Source: Chloroflexota bacterium
GTDB lineage: Bacteria; Chloroflexota; Limnocylindria; Limnocylindrales; CSP1-4
Direction of reading: 5' to 3'
DNA length: 17,192 nt
Assembly (NCBI GenBank): GCA_013698385.1
Contig: JACCVB010000068.1
Coordinates: 1-17,192 of the forward strand
Under the pieces are notes generated by a model. That model did no database searches. It saw only the letters and a program-made list of their open reading frames with translations, and was not told where the DNA came from. This document shows, piece after piece, positions 1 to 7,681 of this stretch. The position numbers were made by a program, and so were the translations under genes. Numbering within the stretch: position 1 is the stretch's first letter; every line of letters starts with the position of its first letter.

Positions 1-2
1 GG

Positions 3-429
3 AGGGGACCAAGCCCGATGGGTGCGGCAGGAGCGTCGGTCACGGGACGGCAGATCTCAGGCGGATTCACTCGGGATTGACGCGAGTCTACCGCACTCGA
101 CGCGGCGATCCGGGTGATCGATCGTCCGTGCCGCCCGCCTCCTTGAGAACGCCACGGTGATCCGCCAGTGGGCCGGGATGTATGACGTTTCGCCGGATCA
201 CCTCCCGCTCGTCGGCCCCACGCAACAACTCGGCGGCTGGTGGCAGGCGAATGGATGGAGTGGGCGGGGCATGCTGCTCGCTCCCTATCTCGTCGAGCTG
301 CTCGCGACGGAGGTGGCCAGCGGGCAGCGGCATCCACGACTCCAGATGTTCGCCCCGGACCGATTCGCACCCGATGTGGCGACCGTGGAGTCGGCGCATG
401 ACTACTACGCTCGGTACGCGGCCCGCTGA
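3..429 (+). pseudogene. Decayed C-terminal part of a FAD-dependent oxidoreductase (DAO family)
   Basis: The readable part in frame from 118 (commonly called from GTG 157) to the TGA at 427-429 contains RQWAGMYDVSPDHLPLVGP and GWWQANGWSGRGM. These are the C-terminal substrate-domain and FAD-binding signatures of DAO-family enzymes (glycine/sarcosine oxidase-like amine oxidoreductases). The expected preceding strand, QISGGFTRD then ESTALDAAIRVID, is also present, but in a different frame (51-125). That frame is broken by TGA at 78-80, and a 1-nt shift near 115-127, in a gatcgatcg run, is needed to join the two. The window edge cuts off the N-terminal FAD-binding Rossmann part. What I see is a relic, or an intact gene with sequencing errors. 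The substrate is unknown. No strong ribosome-binding site precedes GTG 157, so a stand-alone 90-residue protein is unlikely. Confidence 0.6.
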
Positions 430-505
430 TCCGGGGGCGGCGAGCGTACGAACCTTCATCGGGCGGCCACCCTGCTCGCAACCGATCTGGTCCATGCTTC
501 ACGTC

Positions 506-521
506 ACCGGATTCGTCCGGT
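506..521. other. Short perfect hairpin with TTCG loop
   Basis: ACCGGA, a TTCG loop and TCCGGT form a perfect 6-bp stem between the oxidoreductase relic and the peptidase start. There is no T-run on either side, so a classical terminator is not supported. The 147 nt from 430 to 576 otherwise show nothing I recognise. Confidence 0.3.
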
Positions 522-576
522 ATGGCCGCGCGGAGCGTGGTCCGACCCTGCCACCGTATGAGTTTCGACGCCCCCC

Positions 577-1959
577 ATGGATGACCAGCCGATCCCGCCC
601 CAGCCGCCCACCACCCCGCCCGCGACCGAACCGGTCAGGGTCCGGCCGGTCTCCGACACCAGCCGAAGGACCGGTCGGATGGCCGGTATCGGCCTCGTGA
701 TCAGCCTGGTGTTGATCGCCACGTTCGGGGTCGGTGTCGGCGTCGGTCGCCTGGTGACGCCGGTCGATCGGGCCGCAGTCCCGGCCACGGCCAGCCCCGC
801 GGCCGCCGCCGGCCCGGCGACACCCGCGGGTCCCACGGACTTCAGCCTCATCCAGGAAGCCTGGGACACGCTTCATAAGGAATACGTGCGCAAGGACACG
901 CTTGAAGACAAGGCGCTCATCTACGGTGCCATCAACGGGATGACCGAAGCCGTCGGCGACACCGGCCACACGGACTTCCTGACGCCCCAGGAGCGGGCTG
1001 CCCGCAACGCGGCCCTGTCGGGCTCATACGTCGGGATCGGCGTGCGCATCGATACGACGGACGGCGGCCTGCCCCGGATCGTGTCCGTCTTTCGCGACAG
1101 CCCGGCATCCCGAGCCGGCGTGAAGCCGGACGATCTGCTGGTCGACGTGGACGGCAAGTCGGCCCAGGACAAGACCCTCGACGAGGTCGCCGGCTGGGTC
1201 CGCGGTGAAGCTGGCACGACGGTGTCGATCACCCTCCGCGCGGGAGTCGACGGGCCGGAACGATCCCTCTCCATCGTGCGCGCCGATGTGCCCCTGGAGC
1301 CTGTCTCCTGGGCGCTCGTCCCGGGAACGACGACGGCCCTCGTTCGATTGGACCAGTTCTCATCTGGTGCCGCGGACGAGCTGGTCAAGGCGCTAAACGC
1401 CGCACGCGAGATGGGCGCCCAGCGCGTCGTGCTCGATCTTCGCGGCAACCCGGGCGGCTACGTCAACGAGGCCGTCGGGGTCGCCAGCCAGTTCCTGGAC
1501 AAGGGCCTCGTCTATATCGAGCGCAACGCCCAGGGCGGGGAGGAGCGTCACGAGGTCTCCGCCGGCGGGGTCGCCACGGACCTGCCCCTGGTCGTGCTCG
1601 TGGACGTCAACACCGCCAGTTCGTCAGAGATCGTGTCTGGTGCGCTGCAGGATGCCAAGCGCGCGAAGATCGTGGGCGAGACCACGTTTGGCACCGGCAC
1701 CGTCCTCAGCGAGTTCTCCCTGACCGACGGATCCGCCCTGCGGGTCGGTACGGTCGAATGGCTGACCCCGGACGGGCGTCGCATCTGGAAGGAAGGGATC
1801 GCCCCGGACGAGCCGGTCAAGCTGGCCGAGGGTGTCCTGCCCGTGGTCCCGGACGATGTGCGTGGCATGACCCCGGCCGAGGTCTCGGGGATCAAGGACG
1901 CACAGCTGACCAGGGCTCTGGAGCTCGTCGCCACGGAGACGGCCGCCGACGGTTCATAA
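577..1959 (+). CDS. Membrane-anchored S41-family (C-terminal processing) peptidase with PDZ domain
   Basis: 460 residues. A Pro-rich cytoplasmic N-terminus (1-34) is followed by one membrane segment (about 36-57) and an Ala/Pro linker, so the protein should be an outward-facing anchored protease. A PDZ domain spans about 150-235 (YVGIGVRIDTTDGGLPRIVSV, DSPASRAGVKPDDLLVDVDG). The S41 core follows, with VVLDLRGNPGG (284-294) and the nucleophile region NTASSSEIVSGALQD; S348 aligns with the family's catalytic serine. CTP peptidases use a Ser/Lys dyad with the Lys 25 residues later in FGKG. Here that motif is FGTGTV and the residue is T373 (codon 1693-1695). Activity may therefore be altered or rely on a different general base. 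The family trims or degrades envelope proteins. The start is the ATG at 577, without a clear Shine-Dalgarno sequence. No operon partner is evident. Confidence 0.9.
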   Translation: MDDQPIPPQPPTTPPATEPVRVRPVSDTSRRTGRMAGIGLVISLVLIATFGVGVGVGRLVTPVDRAAVPATASPAAAAGPATPAGPTDFSLIQEAWDTLHKEYVRKDTLEDKALIYGAINGMTEAVGDTGHTDFLTPQERAARNAALSGSYVGIGVRIDTTDGGLPRIVSVFRDSPASRAGVKPDDLLVDVDGKSAQDKTLDEVAGWVRGEAGTTVSITLRAGVDGPERSLSIVRADVPLEPVSWALVPGTTTALVRLDQFSSGAADELVKALNAAREMGAQRVVLDLRGNPGGYVNEAVGVASQFLDKGLVYIERNAQGGEERHEVSAGGVATDLPLVVLVDVNTASSSEIVSGALQDAKRAKIVGETTFGTGTVLSEFSLTDGSALRVGTVEWLTPDGRRIWKEGIAPDEPVKLAEGVLPVVPDDVRGMTPAEVSGIKDAQLTRALELVATETAADGS

Positions 1960-2091
1960 GGAACCTTGGGCTTCGGACGTTCGATCTTTGAGGTAGCAGC
2001 GGGCTCCTGAATAAGCCGATCGCCCGATGGCGCCCCGGCGGCCACATCCTACGTTGCTCCTGACGCCGCACAAGAGTCCGGCGAGATCGTC

Positions 2092-2097
2092 AGGAGG
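2092..2097 (+). promoter_or_regulatory. Shine-Dalgarno of the 70-residue protein
   Basis: AGGAGG lies 9 nt upstream of the ATG at 2107. It is one of the strongest ribosome-binding sites in this window and supports both the reality and the start of the small gene. Confidence 0.6.
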
Positions 2098-2106
2098 CCT
2101 CAGGCC

Positions 2107-2319
2107 ATGAATCACCCGACCGTGCTGTACATGCTGGCAGCCCAGAAGATCGCCGAGGATCACCGCCACGCGGAACAGGCGCGCCTGGCTCGGCAGGTCC
2201 GCGACGGCCACCTCTCGGGCACCATCGACAGCGTCCCGTTCCGGGCGCGCCTCACTCGCCTATTCGGCGGCTGGGCCCCTCGGCCGGCGAACGAGGGCGC
2301 GGCCGCCTCCCGGCCGTAG
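2107..2319 (+). CDS. Small hypothetical protein, 70 residues
   Basis: I do not recognise a family for this protein. It begins MNHPTVLYMLAAQKIAED and has an amphipathic, charged helix-like N-terminal half rich in Arg, Ala and Gln (about 1-33). A less ordered tail rich in Pro, Gly and Ala follows. There is no signal peptide, membrane segment or cysteine. A strong Shine-Dalgarno AGGAGG at 2092-2097 lies 9 nt before the ATG and is the main argument that it is translated. The composition suggests a small cytosolic, possibly nucleic-acid- or protein-binding product, but that is only inference. It stands alone: 147 nt separate it from the peptidase, and 124 nt from the next gene. Confidence 0.6.
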   Translation: MNHPTVLYMLAAQKIAEDHRHAEQARLARQVRDGHLSGTIDSVPFRARLTRLFGGWAPRPANEGAAASRP

Positions 2320-2354
2320 GACCGAGCCTTCTTCGCCCAGGGGGGACGTCGCTT

Positions 2355-2416
2355 CGGCCGTGGACCGGGCGTACCATGACCCGCAAGGTGATCCTGGAAC
2401 GCCCCGTTCACGGCCG
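2355..2416 (+). other. Leader inverted repeat upstream of the ACT-like gene
   Basis: CGGCCGTGGAC (2355-2365) and GTTCACGGCCG (2406-2416) can pair over 11 positions with one non-complementary site (a G-T/U wobble). Nested or competing pairings lie inside: GAACG-CCC-CGTTC at 2397-2409, and CGGG with CCCG. The structure ends 17 nt before the Shine-Dalgarno at 2433. It could be a regulatory leader, but may be chance in GC-rich sequence. Confidence 0.3.
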
Positions 2417-2443
2417 GACGACCTGACTTTCTGGAGGTAAACC

Positions 2444-2848
2444 ATGCATCAGCAGATCCGCACCGTCCCCGCCAAGTCGCCACCCGACCTGGAGGCACTG
2501 CTCCAGGTGCTGTACGACGAGGGCGTGAACCTGGTGTCTGCCGGCGGGAGCGACCTCGAGCTCGGCGGGGAATTCGCCTTCTCGGTCAGCGACGAGCAGC
2601 ACGACCAGACCCTCCGGGCGCTGGAGCGCGCCGGCTACGCGACCCGCGTCGTCGATCTCGACGTTTGCTGGATGGAACCCAAGGCTGGCGAGCTCCTGCG
2701 CTGCGTCCGCGAGGCCACAGCGCTCATGGCCAAGTCCGGCAGCGTCATCCGCGACATCGCGATCGGTGAACCGAACGTGGACGGGCTGATCCCCGTCGAG
2801 ATCTCCTCGCAGGAGATCAAGTGTGGGCAGGCATCGACCAAAGCGTAG
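2444..2848 (+). CDS. ACT-domain-like regulatory protein
   Basis: 134 residues, no signal peptide or membrane segment. The order of predicted strands and helices fits one or two ACT-like modules. The first is about residues 14-70: LEALLQVLYDEGVNLVSAGG, then GGEFAFSVSD and ALERAGYATRVV. The second is about 71-125: PKAGELLRCVREA, then SVIRDIAIGEPNVDGLIPVE. ACT modules bind amino acids or other small ligands and usually regulate enzymes. Stand-alone ACT proteins are common, and their partner is not visible here. GGAGGT at 2433-2438, 5 nt before the ATG, supports the start. The gene converges on the large regulator gene with only 11 nt between stop codons. The ligand is unknown, and the assignment rests on pattern rather than a diagnostic motif. 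Confidence 0.6.
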   Translation: MHQQIRTVPAKSPPDLEALLQVLYDEGVNLVSAGGSDLELGGEFAFSVSDEQHDQTLRALERAGYATRVVDLDVCWMEPKAGELLRCVREATALMAKSGSVIRDIAIGEPNVDGLIPVEISSQEIKCGQASTKA

Positions 2849-2865
2849 CGGTGTCCCGCCTACGC
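2843..2865. terminator. Possible bidirectional terminator hairpin between convergent genes
   Basis: GCGTAG (2843-2848) and CTACGC (2860-2865) form a perfect 6-bp outer stem. CGG (2849-2851) can pair with CCG (2856-2858) inside it, leaving a 4-nt loop and one bulged base. Both convergent genes end with TAG inside this stem. There is no T-run, so an intrinsic terminator is only a possibility. Confidence 0.35.
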
Positions 2866-5800
2866 GCCGTCGCCCGGCACGAGGCCGGCCCGGGCGGCGA
2901 CCATGGCCGCCTCGACCCGGTTCGATACGCCGAGCTTGTCCAGGATGTGCGTGACGTGCACGGACGCCGTCTTGCGACTGATGAACAACTCCTCGGCGAT
3001 CTCGCCATTCGATCGACCGAGCGCGACGAGCCCCAGCACCTCCACCTCGCGCGGTGAGAGGCCCAGGGATCGCGCCGCGATGGCCGCCGCCGGGGGCGTC
3101 CCGGGCGGGGGCCCGGCGGCCGTCGGCGCACCGTCGGACACCGGCGTTGCTGGCTCGGCCAGCACGGACACGGGGTCGGGCAGCCGGACCCTGGCGCGTC
3201 CCGCGAGCGCCTCGATCGCCTGCCGAAGCGGTTCGGCGCCGAGGCTGACCGCGATGGCGTGGGCCGCACGAAGCTCGGCGTCGACGCTCGCGCGCATCCC
3301 GTCGACTCGAAGCCGTGCCTCGGCGTGCCGCAGCCGGGCATAGGCGGCCGCGAAGGGATCGGGTAGGGCGTCCCAGGCACTGACGGCCGCCGACCATGCC
3401 TGGGCATCGGCGGCCCCGGCGAGTCGCGCCGATTCGGCCCGGGACATGGTCAGCCAGGCTTCAGCCCCGCGGGTCCTGGCATGCGCTTCAAGCCAGGGCA
3501 TCCGGGCGACCAACGGGTCTGCCGCCGATCGTGCCGCGGCCGATCTCGCGGGCTCCCGACCGGCCCGGCCGCGCTCCGCCTCGTCAGCCGCAGTCCGGAT
3601 CCCGATGGCCACGAGAGGAGCCGTCCAGAGCACATCGTCCAGGCCCTCCAGGCAGGCCAGCCCCTCCTCCACGGACGCGAGCGCATTCGCGCTGTCCGTT
3701 GCTTTGGCGCCTCCCAAGCCTCCCGTGTCGCCGCTGGCCTCGCCGGTCGGGCGCCGGGCCAGTCCCGTCTCGGCGGCCACCGCCGCCACGAACGCGGCCA
3801 CGTCGGGATCGAGCGCGCTGAGGTCGATCGCCGCGAGGCGCCGCCTGGCCCCCTCTCCATGGCCGCGCAGGGCGAGCAGGCGGGCTCGGACCGCGGAGAG
3901 GTACGTCGTGCCGGTCCCGAGCGGGTCGAGCGCGAGACCCTCGAGGGTCACGACAGCGGCCCCGTCCCAACGCCCCAGTCGGAGCAGGACGTCCGCCTCG
4001 AGCGCGGCCAGGTCCTGCCCGAACCGACGTTCCAGCCCGTGTTCGCGTGCATCGATCCTTCCCTGGCTCGCTTCCGCCAGCGCCTCCTCGAACCGGTCCG
4101 CCTGGAGCAGGTTCAAGGCCAGGTTGTGGTGACCCACGATCAGGAGTTCCGTGTTGCCCGTCTCGGCCGCGAGTCGGCACGCCTGTTGGAGTTGGTCGAT
4201 GCCGGCATAGACCTCGCCGAGTGCCACGAGGTCCGACCCCAGCATGTTGCGGGCCCGGCTCTCTTCGGCCAGCGCCCCGGCGCTCGCCGCGCAGTCGATC
4301 GCGGCCTCGCACGTCGCACGCGACTCCGCCCACCGACCCATGCCCATGAGGGCACCGCCGAGTGCCCCGAGCACTCGGGCGCGTTCGGCACTGGGCGGCT
4401 CAGCCGGCACGAGCTTCACCGCCAGCCGATGCTCCGCCAGGGCCGTCGTTCCGTCACCGGACAGCCAGCCGAGGTAGCCCAGACGTCCGTGCAGCAGACC
4501 GGCCGTGGCGGGATCCTCTGTCGAGTCGACGAGCTCGAGCGACGCGTGGGTGAGGGCGACGGCGCGCGTGAGATCGCCGGTGAGGTCGGCGGCGTCGGCG
4601 GCCGCGCGCTGGAGCGCGACGCGTTCGGCCACCGACGGGCGTGCGTCGGCCGGCAGCCGTTCTTCCAGGTCCATGGCGTGCTCGAACTGGCGATGGGCCA
4701 ACGCATGTGCATGGATCGCGACCGCTGCCTGACCGGCGACCATCGAGGCGGCATAGGCCTCAGGAACGCGATCCGCGGCGGCCCAGTGGTGGGCGAGCTC
4801 GCTGGCGGCCCCCGCCGGACTCGGATCGGCGAGGTCCGGACGAGCCTGCAGGACGACGGCGTGTCGCGCATGGAGGGCTCGCCGCTCGCCCGGCAGCAAC
4901 GTCCGCTCGACCGCCTCGCGGAGCAGCTCGTGCCGGAAGCGGAACTGCCCGGAGACCGGAACGACGATGAGCGCGCTGCGGTCGAGCGCCTCCCGCAACG
5001 GCGCCCGAAGGTCGGCTTCCGGCCATGCCAGGACCTCGACGATGAGCGCTTCGTCGACCGGCCGGCCGGCGATGGCGACCGCTGCCAGGACCTCGCCAGC
5101 CTCCCGGGACAGCCCGCTCACGCGAGCGAGCAGGATCTCGACCACGGACGCTGGCTGGTCCTCCGGCTCGCCCCGCAGGAGCGCGGAGCTCAGTTCCTCG
5201 ACGAACAGCGGGTTGCCCTCGGATCGACGCCAGATCCGCTCGGCCGATGCGGGGTCCGGCGTCCGACCCGACAACCCGTGGAGTTGGCGGACGACGGCGG
5301 CCCGATCCAGGCGTTCGAGATCGACCCTGGCGCTGTGTGGTGAGCGACCGATCTCGGCCAACCAGGCAAGGACGGCGTGGCCGCGAGGCAGGTCGTCGAT
5401 CCGACACGTGAGCACGATCGCGAGCCGCTCGTCGGTCAGGTTGCGCAAGAGGAAGGTCAGCAGATCCCGCGTCGCGCGGTCGATCCAGTGGACGTCTTCG
5501 ATGACGAGGAGTGTCGGGGCCGCCGCGCCGAGTCGACCGACCAGGCCGAGCAGACGCTCGAACAGGCGCGCCTGGCCGAAGCCGCCGGCGAACGGTGGGG
5601 GTTCGGGGTCGGGAGGTCGCTTGTCGTCGGCGGATGCCGAGGCGGGAGTGGTCACCGCGAGCAGGCCCGGCAACAGCAATTCGACGTCTTCCCGGGCAGG
5701 CCCAAGCAGCCGATCCGCTTCCGGGTCCGAGGTGTCCCGGATGAGGCCACGGATCGCCTCAGCCACCGGCAGATAGGGCAGCCCACCGTCGCCGATATCG

Positions 5801-6006
5801 AGACAGCCGCCGGACAGGACCCGATCCCCCTGAGCGCGCACGCGGTCGGCGACTTCCCGGACCAGCCTGGACTTGCCGATGCCTGCCTCACCGGCGACGA
5901 CGACCACCCGGGGTCGACCCGCGCTCGCCTCTGAGACGGCCGCCAGGACCGCTTCGAGATCCTCGTCGCGGCCGATCAACGGGCGGCTAGTGCTCCGCGC
6001 TTCCAC
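2860..6006 (-). CDS. Large AAA-ATPase/LuxR-type transcriptional regulator (LAL/MalT-like)
   Basis: 1048 residues, the usual size for LAL-type regulators. The N-terminal STAND/AAA ATPase has Walker A GEAGIGKS (39-46) and Walker B LLVIEDVHW (166-174), followed by sensor-like CRIDDLPRG. A long helical region (about 400-900) with repeated Ala/Leu-rich helices looks TPR-like and would bind the inducer or a partner. The C-terminus is a LuxR/FixJ helix-turn-helix (981-1048) with LSPREVEVLGLVALGRSNGE and FISRKTASVHVTHI. This family typically activates transcription when ATP and a ligand are bound. The start is GTG at 6004-6006, just after a -10-like TACTAT. The gene lies 65 nt downstream of kamA on the same strand, so it may share that transcript and could regulate it, but no target is demonstrated. 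The ligand cannot be read from sequence. Confidence 0.9.
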   Translation of the reverse strand: MEARSTSRPLIGRDEDLEAVLAAVSEASAGRPRVVVVAGEAGIGKSRLVREVADRVRAQGDRVLSGGCLDIGDGGLPYLPVAEAIRGLIRDTSDPEADRLLGPAREDVELLLPGLLAVTTPASASADDKRPPDPEPPPFAGGFGQARLFERLLGLVGRLGAAAPTLLVIEDVHWIDRATRDLLTFLLRNLTDERLAIVLTCRIDDLPRGHAVLAWLAEIGRSPHSARVDLERLDRAAVVRQLHGLSGRTPDPASAERIWRRSEGNPLFVEELSSALLRGEPEDQPASVVEILLARVSGLSREAGEVLAAVAIAGRPVDEALIVEVLAWPEADLRAPLREALDRSALIVVPVSGQFRFRHELLREAVERTLLPGERRALHARHAVVLQARPDLADPSPAGAASELAHHWAAADRVPEAYAASMVAGQAAVAIHAHALAHRQFEHAMDLEERLPADARPSVAERVALQRAAADAADLTGDLTRAVALTHASLELVDSTEDPATAGLLHGRLGYLGWLSGDGTTALAEHRLAVKLVPAEPPSAERARVLGALGGALMGMGRWAESRATCEAAIDCAASAGALAEESRARNMLGSDLVALGEVYAGIDQLQQACRLAAETGNTELLIVGHHNLALNLLQADRFEEALAEASQGRIDAREHGLERRFGQDLAALEADVLLRLGRWDGAAVVTLEGLALDPLGTGTTYLSAVRARLLALRGHGEGARRRLAAIDLSALDPDVAAFVAAVAAETGLARRPTGEASGDTGGLGGAKATDSANALASVEEGLACLEGLDDVLWTAPLVAIGIRTAADEAERGRAGREPARSAAARSAADPLVARMPWLEAHARTRGAEAWLTMSRAESARLAGAADAQAWSAAVSAWDALPDPFAAAYARLRHAEARLRVDGMRASVDAELRAAHAIAVSLGAEPLRQAIEALAGRARVRLPDPVSVLAEPATPVSDGAPTAAGPPPGTPPAAAIAARSLGLSPREVEVLGLVALGRSNGEIAEELFISRKTASVHVTHILDKLGVSNRVEAAMVAARAGLVPGDGA

Positions 6007-6012
6007 CGGCCG

Positions 6013-6018
6013 ATAGTA
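6013..6018 (-). promoter_or_regulatory. Candidate -10 box for a leaderless regulator transcript
   Basis: On the minus strand TACTAT is followed by exactly 6 nt and then the GTG start, so transcription would begin at or next to the start codon. No Shine-Dalgarno is present. The -35 region is weak (TGGGGG-like). The regulator could therefore be transcribed separately from kamA. Confidence 0.45.
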
Positions 6019-6071
6019 CGACCGCCGGATCTCGCCCCCCAGGCCCGCCGCCGGGTGGAGGTGCCGCGACC

Positions 6072-7640
6072 TTAGAGCAACTCCCCGTGGGCAGCCGCGG
6101 TCGGCTCACCCTCGCGCGGGCGGGGCTCTTCACCCGGCCCGTAGTCCGGACCCGCCGCGTCGCCGGGGCCGGGTTCGAGCACGCGCAAGGCCGGGCCGGC
6201 CTTGCCTTGGATCGCGCCGACGCCGAACGGGACCCATTTCGCGGGGTCCTGCAGCCGATGGGCCTCCGTGTTGCCGCGGGTATGGACTTCCTCGAAGCCC
6301 TTGGGCTCGATCCACATCCGCTCGCCTTCGAGCAAGCCAAGAACGCCGGACTGGCCGGGCTCGGGCCGCTCGTGCTGGCAGTACTGGCAGGCGGCCGAGT
6401 CGTGCTTGCGATACGTCTCGGGCTCCTCGTAGGTCGTGATGTAGCCCTCGTAGTTGCGCAGCACGACCTTGTGATCGGAGTACGAGATCAGGTAGTTGGG
6501 CATGACCGGGATCTTGCCGCCGCCGCCGGGTGCATCGATCACGTAGGTCGGCACCGCATAGCCACTCGTGTGTCCGCGCAGGCCCTCCATGATCTCGAGG
6601 CCCTTGCCGACGGGCGTACGGAAATGGCCCGAGCCTTCCACCAGGTCGCACTGGTAGAGGTAGTACGGCCGGATCCGGTTGGCCACGAGCTTGTGCACGA
6701 GCGAACGCTGGATGTGGACGCAGTCATTGACGCCGGCGAGGAGCACGCTCTGGTTGCCGACCGGCAGCCCGGCCCTCGTCAGCTTGTCCACGGCCCGCGA
6801 GACCTCGGGCGTGATCTCGTTCGGGTGGTTGAAGTGCAGGTTGATCCAGAGCGGGTGGTACTTGCCGAGCATCTCGGCGAGCTCGTCGTCGATGCGCTGG
6901 GGCAGGAAGACGGGAACGCGGCTGCCGATCCGGATGATCTCGATGTGCGGGATCTCGCGCAGACCGCGAAGGATCGATTCGAACAGCTTCGGTGCGAGGG
7001 TCAGGCCATCGCCGCCTGAGATCAGGACGTCGCGGACCTGCGGGGTCCGGCGCAGGTACTCCAGCTGGGCCTCGTGGTCCTTGCGGTTGAAGTTCTGGGT
7101 CGGGTCGCCCACGATCCGCGACCGGGTGCAGTAGCGGCAGTAGCTCGCGCACTGGGTCGTGACCAACATGAGGACGCGATCCGGGTAGCGATGGACGAGG
7201 CCGGGCACGGGGGAATGACGGTCCTCCGCGAGCGAGTCCTCCATCATCGCCGTGAAGGCCTGCTGCTCGCGACCGAGCGGGATCACCTGGCGCCGGATCG
7301 GGTCGTCCGGGTCGTCGGGGTCGATCAGGCTGATGAAATAGGGGGTGATATCGACCCGGAACTTGTCCGGAGCGGACAGTCCGGCCCGCTCTTCATCGGT
7401 CAGGTTCAGGATCTTCTCGATCTCGGTGAGGTCGTTGACCCGGTGGCTGAGCTGCCAGCGCCAGTCGTTCCACTGCGTGTCGGGCACGTCCTCGAAGATC
7501 GGTGCGCGACGGCTCTGCGCCGGTCGTCCGTCAGCCCCGAGCCGTGTCGCCGGATCCGCCAGGTTCACGAACGGGGTCTCGGTGGCGGCCCGCGCCGCTG
7601 CCTGGTGGGCAACGGCGGTCTGGATCTCCTTGGCATCCAC
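6072..7640 (-). CDS. kamA: Lysine 2,3-aminomutase (radical SAM, PLP-dependent)
   Basis: 522 residues from the GTG at 7640. The enzyme interconverts L-lysine and L-beta-lysine using a [4Fe-4S] cluster, S-adenosylmethionine and PLP in the cytosol. The radical SAM motif CASYCRYC gives C164, C168 and C171. PLP-lysine K376 lies in DAPGGGGKIP. D332 (in QCDLVEG) and D369 (in DAPGGGGK) are 37 apart, the two Asp residues that bind the substrate amine in lysine enzymes; glutamate 2,3-aminomutases have Lys and Asn there. Zinc-site cysteines are partly kept (C307, C418, C421), while one of the usual C-terminal Cys appears to be Ala. The C-terminus has a Pro/Gly/Glu-rich tail. An earlier in-frame GTG at 7700 lies inside a palindrome and lacks a ribosome-binding site. 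No beta-lysine acetyltransferase or 5,6-aminomutase gene is in the window, so osmolyte or degradative use is open. Confidence 0.92.
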   Translation of the reverse strand: MDAKEIQTAVAHQAAARAATETPFVNLADPATRLGADGRPAQSRRAPIFEDVPDTQWNDWRWQLSHRVNDLTEIEKILNLTDEERAGLSAPDKFRVDITPYFISLIDPDDPDDPIRRQVIPLGREQQAFTAMMEDSLAEDRHSPVPGLVHRYPDRVLMLVTTQCASYCRYCTRSRIVGDPTQNFNRKDHEAQLEYLRRTPQVRDVLISGGDGLTLAPKLFESILRGLREIPHIEIIRIGSRVPVFLPQRIDDELAEMLGKYHPLWINLHFNHPNEITPEVSRAVDKLTRAGLPVGNQSVLLAGVNDCVHIQRSLVHKLVANRIRPYYLYQCDLVEGSGHFRTPVGKGLEIMEGLRGHTSGYAVPTYVIDAPGGGGKIPVMPNYLISYSDHKVVLRNYEGYITTYEEPETYRKHDSAACQYCQHERPEPGQSGVLGLLEGERMWIEPKGFEEVHTRGNTEAHRLQDPAKWVPFGVGAIQGKAGPALRVLEPGPGDAAGPDYGPGEEPRPREGEPTAAAHGELL

Positions 7641-7647
7641 TGGATGG

Positions 7648-7652
7648 CCTCC
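7648..7652 (-). promoter_or_regulatory. Shine-Dalgarno deciding the kamA start
   Basis: GGAGG on the minus strand lies 7 nt before the GTG at 7640. This favours the 522-residue protein over the 542-residue form starting at 7700. Confidence 0.6.
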
Positions 7653-7681
7653 GGGTCTTGGGTCGTTCGTGCCCACCGCGG

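Noticed and set aside
88..495. 135-residue minus-strand open frame opposite the oxidoreductase relic
   Set aside because: It shows no motif or ribosome-binding site and mirrors the coding strand of the relic.
3481..5343. 620-residue open frame on the + strand
   Set aside because: It lies antisense inside the well-supported AAA/LuxR regulator gene; its translation is Arg/Gly/Pro-rich without motifs, as expected from GC-rich codon shadows.
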